Source: DATDAW01 sp036524675 (lineage in GTDB: Bacteria > Verrucomicrobiota > Verrucomicrobiia > Chthoniobacterales > DASVRZ01). From it: DNA of 64,000 nt. The notes under the pieces are model-generated. The model worked only from the letters and a program-made list of their open reading frames with translations, had not been told where the DNA came from and did not search any database. The stretch lies in contig DATDBU010000026.1 in the NCBI GenBank assembly GCA_036524675.1, positions 1 through 64,000 of the forward strand, in the 5' to 3' direction. How positions within the stretch are numbered: position 1 is the first letter of the stretch; every line of letters begins with the position of its first letter. A program made the position numbers and the translations under genes. This document shows, one piece after another, positions 62,593 to 64,000 of this stretch.

Positions 62593-63912
62593 ATGCCATC
62601 CTCAGATTCCGTAATGCAGGCTACACTCGCGTCGACCGCATCGTTGGCCGGCTCGTCCCTGCATACTGGCGAAAAAGTAACCCTCACCCTCAAACCCGCT
62701 CCGGTCGGGCACGGATTTAAATTTAAAAGGATCGATCTCCCCGATGAGCCCACCATCGATGCCCGCGTTGAGAACGTAAAATTTGTCGAGCGAGCCACCA
62801 CGCTCGCCGAAGGAAACGTTAAAGTCCATACGGTCGAACACGTCCTTTCCGCGCTCGCTGGAATGGGCGTGGACAACGCCCTCATCGAAATGGACGCCAA
62901 CGAACCCGCCATCGGCGACGGCTCTGCACGTCCTTTCGTTGAACTCATCAAAAAGGCCGGCATCGTTGCCCAGGACGCCCGTCGCAGTGAGTATTGGGTC
63001 CGCGAACCGATCTATCTCGAGACGAAAAATGGCTCCATTTTGATCATCGTCCCCGATGACAAGTTCCGCATTTCGTGCACCAACGTCGGCCCGGGTGGCC
63101 GCTTCACGCAGTTTTTCACCACGGAGATTACGCCCGAGATTTACGAAAAAGAGATCGCCCCGGCGCGAACCTTCGTTTTTTACGAAGACGTCCAGCCCCT
63201 CATGGAAAAAGGCCTGATCAAGGGTGGTTCTCTGGAAAATGCCATCGTCGTCCGCGGCGACTCCGTCCTCAGTAAGGAACCGCTTCGTTTCCAGGAAGAA
63301 TTTGTCCGCCACAAAATCCTCGATATCGTCGGCGACTTGATTCTCGCCGGACGCCGCATTCGGGGACACGTCATCGCCGTCAAACCCGGCCATGGCCCCA
63401 ATTCGGAGCTCGCCAAAGTCGTCTCCAAGCGCGCCACCGAGCTGCTCGCCATGGTGCCTCCCAGAGTCATTCCGCAAGGGGAAGGCGGCATGGCCATTGA
63501 CGAAGTCATGAAAGCGTTGCCGCATCGTTATCCGTTCCTTTTGGTCGATCGCATCGTGAAATTTGACGGCCCAACGAAATGTACCGGCATCAAATCGGTG
63601 ACGATCAACGAGCCATTTTTTCAAGGGCATTTCCCCGGCCATCCTGTCATGCCGGGCGTCCTGCAGGTGGAAGCCATGGCGCAGGTCGCCAGCATCCTTC
63701 TCAAGCGCATAAGCGGTCAGGGACGTATCGGTTATTTCATGAGCGCCGACGGCGTGAAATTCCGCAAGCCCGTCGTGCCAGGCGATACGCTTTTTATTGA
63801 AGCCGATCTGCTCAAAGCTCGGAAGAATATCGGCAAAGCGTATTGCCGTTGTCTCGTGAACAATGAAGTCACCAGCGAAGGCGAGCTAATGTTCGGCTTC
63901 GTAGACGTGTAA
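62593..63912 (+). CDS. lpxC/fabZ: Fused LpxC-FabZ: UDP-acyl-GlcNAc deacetylase and hydroxyacyl-ACP dehydratase
   Basis: The N-terminal LpxC part (residues 1-310) has TASLAGSSLHTGEKVTLTL, zinc His in TVEHVLSALAGMG and HKILDIVGDL. The C-terminal FabZ part has LPHRYPFLLVDRIV, the catalytic HFPGHPVMPGVLQVEAMAQ and a normal ending. LpxC commits to lipid A synthesis while FabZ feeds fatty acid synthesis. The fusion is known in Bacteroidetes and PVC bacteria. ATG 62593 gives the family N-terminus. Confidence 0.97.
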   Translation: MPSSDSVMQATLASTASLAGSSLHTGEKVTLTLKPAPVGHGFKFKRIDLPDEPTIDARVENVKFVERATTLAEGNVKVHTVEHVLSALAGMGVDNALIEMDANEPAIGDGSARPFVELIKKAGIVAQDARRSEYWVREPIYLETKNGSILIIVPDDKFRISCTNVGPGGRFTQFFTTEITPEIYEKEIAPARTFVFYEDVQPLMEKGLIKGGSLENAIVVRGDSVLSKEPLRFQEEFVRHKILDIVGDLILAGRRIRGHVIAVKPGHGPNSELAKVVSKRATELLAMVPPRVIPQGEGGMAIDEVMKALPHRYPFLLVDRIVKFDGPTKCTGIKSVTINEPFFQGHFPGHPVMPGVLQVEAMAQVASILLKRISGQGRIGYFMSADGVKFRKPVVPGDTLFIEADLLKARKNIGKAYCRCLVNNEVTSEGELMFGFVDV

Positions 63913-63945
63913 GCCCGGAAGTTCGGTATCCAGTTTTCAGAGAAA

Positions 63946-64000
63946 ATGCAGAAAATCCACCCAACCGCCATCGTTAGCCCGGCAGCCGTCATCGGCGAGG
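63946..64000 (+). CDS. lpxA: LpxA start (UDP-GlcNAc acyltransferase), cut by the window edge
   Basis: The frame from ATG 63946 reads MQKIHPTAIVSPAAVIGE, the conserved start of LpxA with its first hexapeptide repeat. It lies 33 bases after lpxC-fabZ, the usual lipid A gene order. The rest is beyond the window. Confidence 0.88.
   Translation, partial: MQKIHPTAIVSPAAVIGE

Overview
The window reads as a chromosomal segment of a Verrucomicrobiota (PVC-group) bacterium. The best markers are an LpxC-FabZ fusion directly followed by lpxA, an AmgK/MurU-type cell-wall recycling pair, a rhamnose/fucose operon built on a fused aldolase-dehydrogenase, and weak or absent Shine-Dalgarno sequences at many starts. 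The taxonomic call is inference from gene content; no rRNA gene is present.

Layout. 1-3.9 kb: a secreted golvesin-like protein running off the left edge (frameshifted), a decayed IS66-type orfA, amgK-murU and a small unknown gene. 4.0-10.2 kb (minus): an operon of AprA-like flavoprotein, two-cluster ferredoxin, HEAT-repeat protein and a sulfonate/taurine-type ABC transporter whose binding protein carries a NosL-like tail. 10.5-18.9 kb: pyk, a CPA2 antiporter, surE, a transglutaminase and a pqiA-pqiA-pqiB-pqiC lipid-transport operon. 18.9-24 kb: an accessory patch with two copies of a ~200-bp leader, a TIR-TM-NTF2 protein, a lipoprotein and several broken genes. 24-30.8 kb: Cys/Met PLP enzyme, broken DUF2071 gene, tRNA-Glu and tRNA-Leu, a universal stress protein, a uracil-DNA glycosylase, HtrA and a SufR-like regulator. 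31.2-35.8 kb: a translationally coupled acyltransferase, PAP2 phosphatase and PEP-synthase/Rph-like phosphotransferase. 36.4-41.8 kb: a five-gene private Hsp70 system (TPR, J-like, GrpE-like, Hsp70, zinc ribbon). 41.9-49.5 kb: a defence-type patch with an hsdM deletion scar, a dead vapBC, an intact antitoxin-PIN pair and a 1660-residue DUF4011-helicase-nuclease (Hhe-like). 49.6-57 kb: palindromic and tandem repeats, then a DeoR-controlled deoxysugar operon with a candidate operator. 57.2-64 kb: housekeeping genes (rbfA, nrnA-like, truB, ribF, phoH-like, lpxC-fabZ, lpxA start).

The most interesting candidates for undescribed systems are the self-contained Hsp70 operon, the three-gene acyltransferase/PAP2/phosphotransferase operon, and the AprAB-like/HEAT/ABC operon with its NosL-tailed binding protein. 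Housekeeping genes are free of frameshifts while accessory genes carry many, which suggests that most disruptions are real gene decay and not sequencing error.
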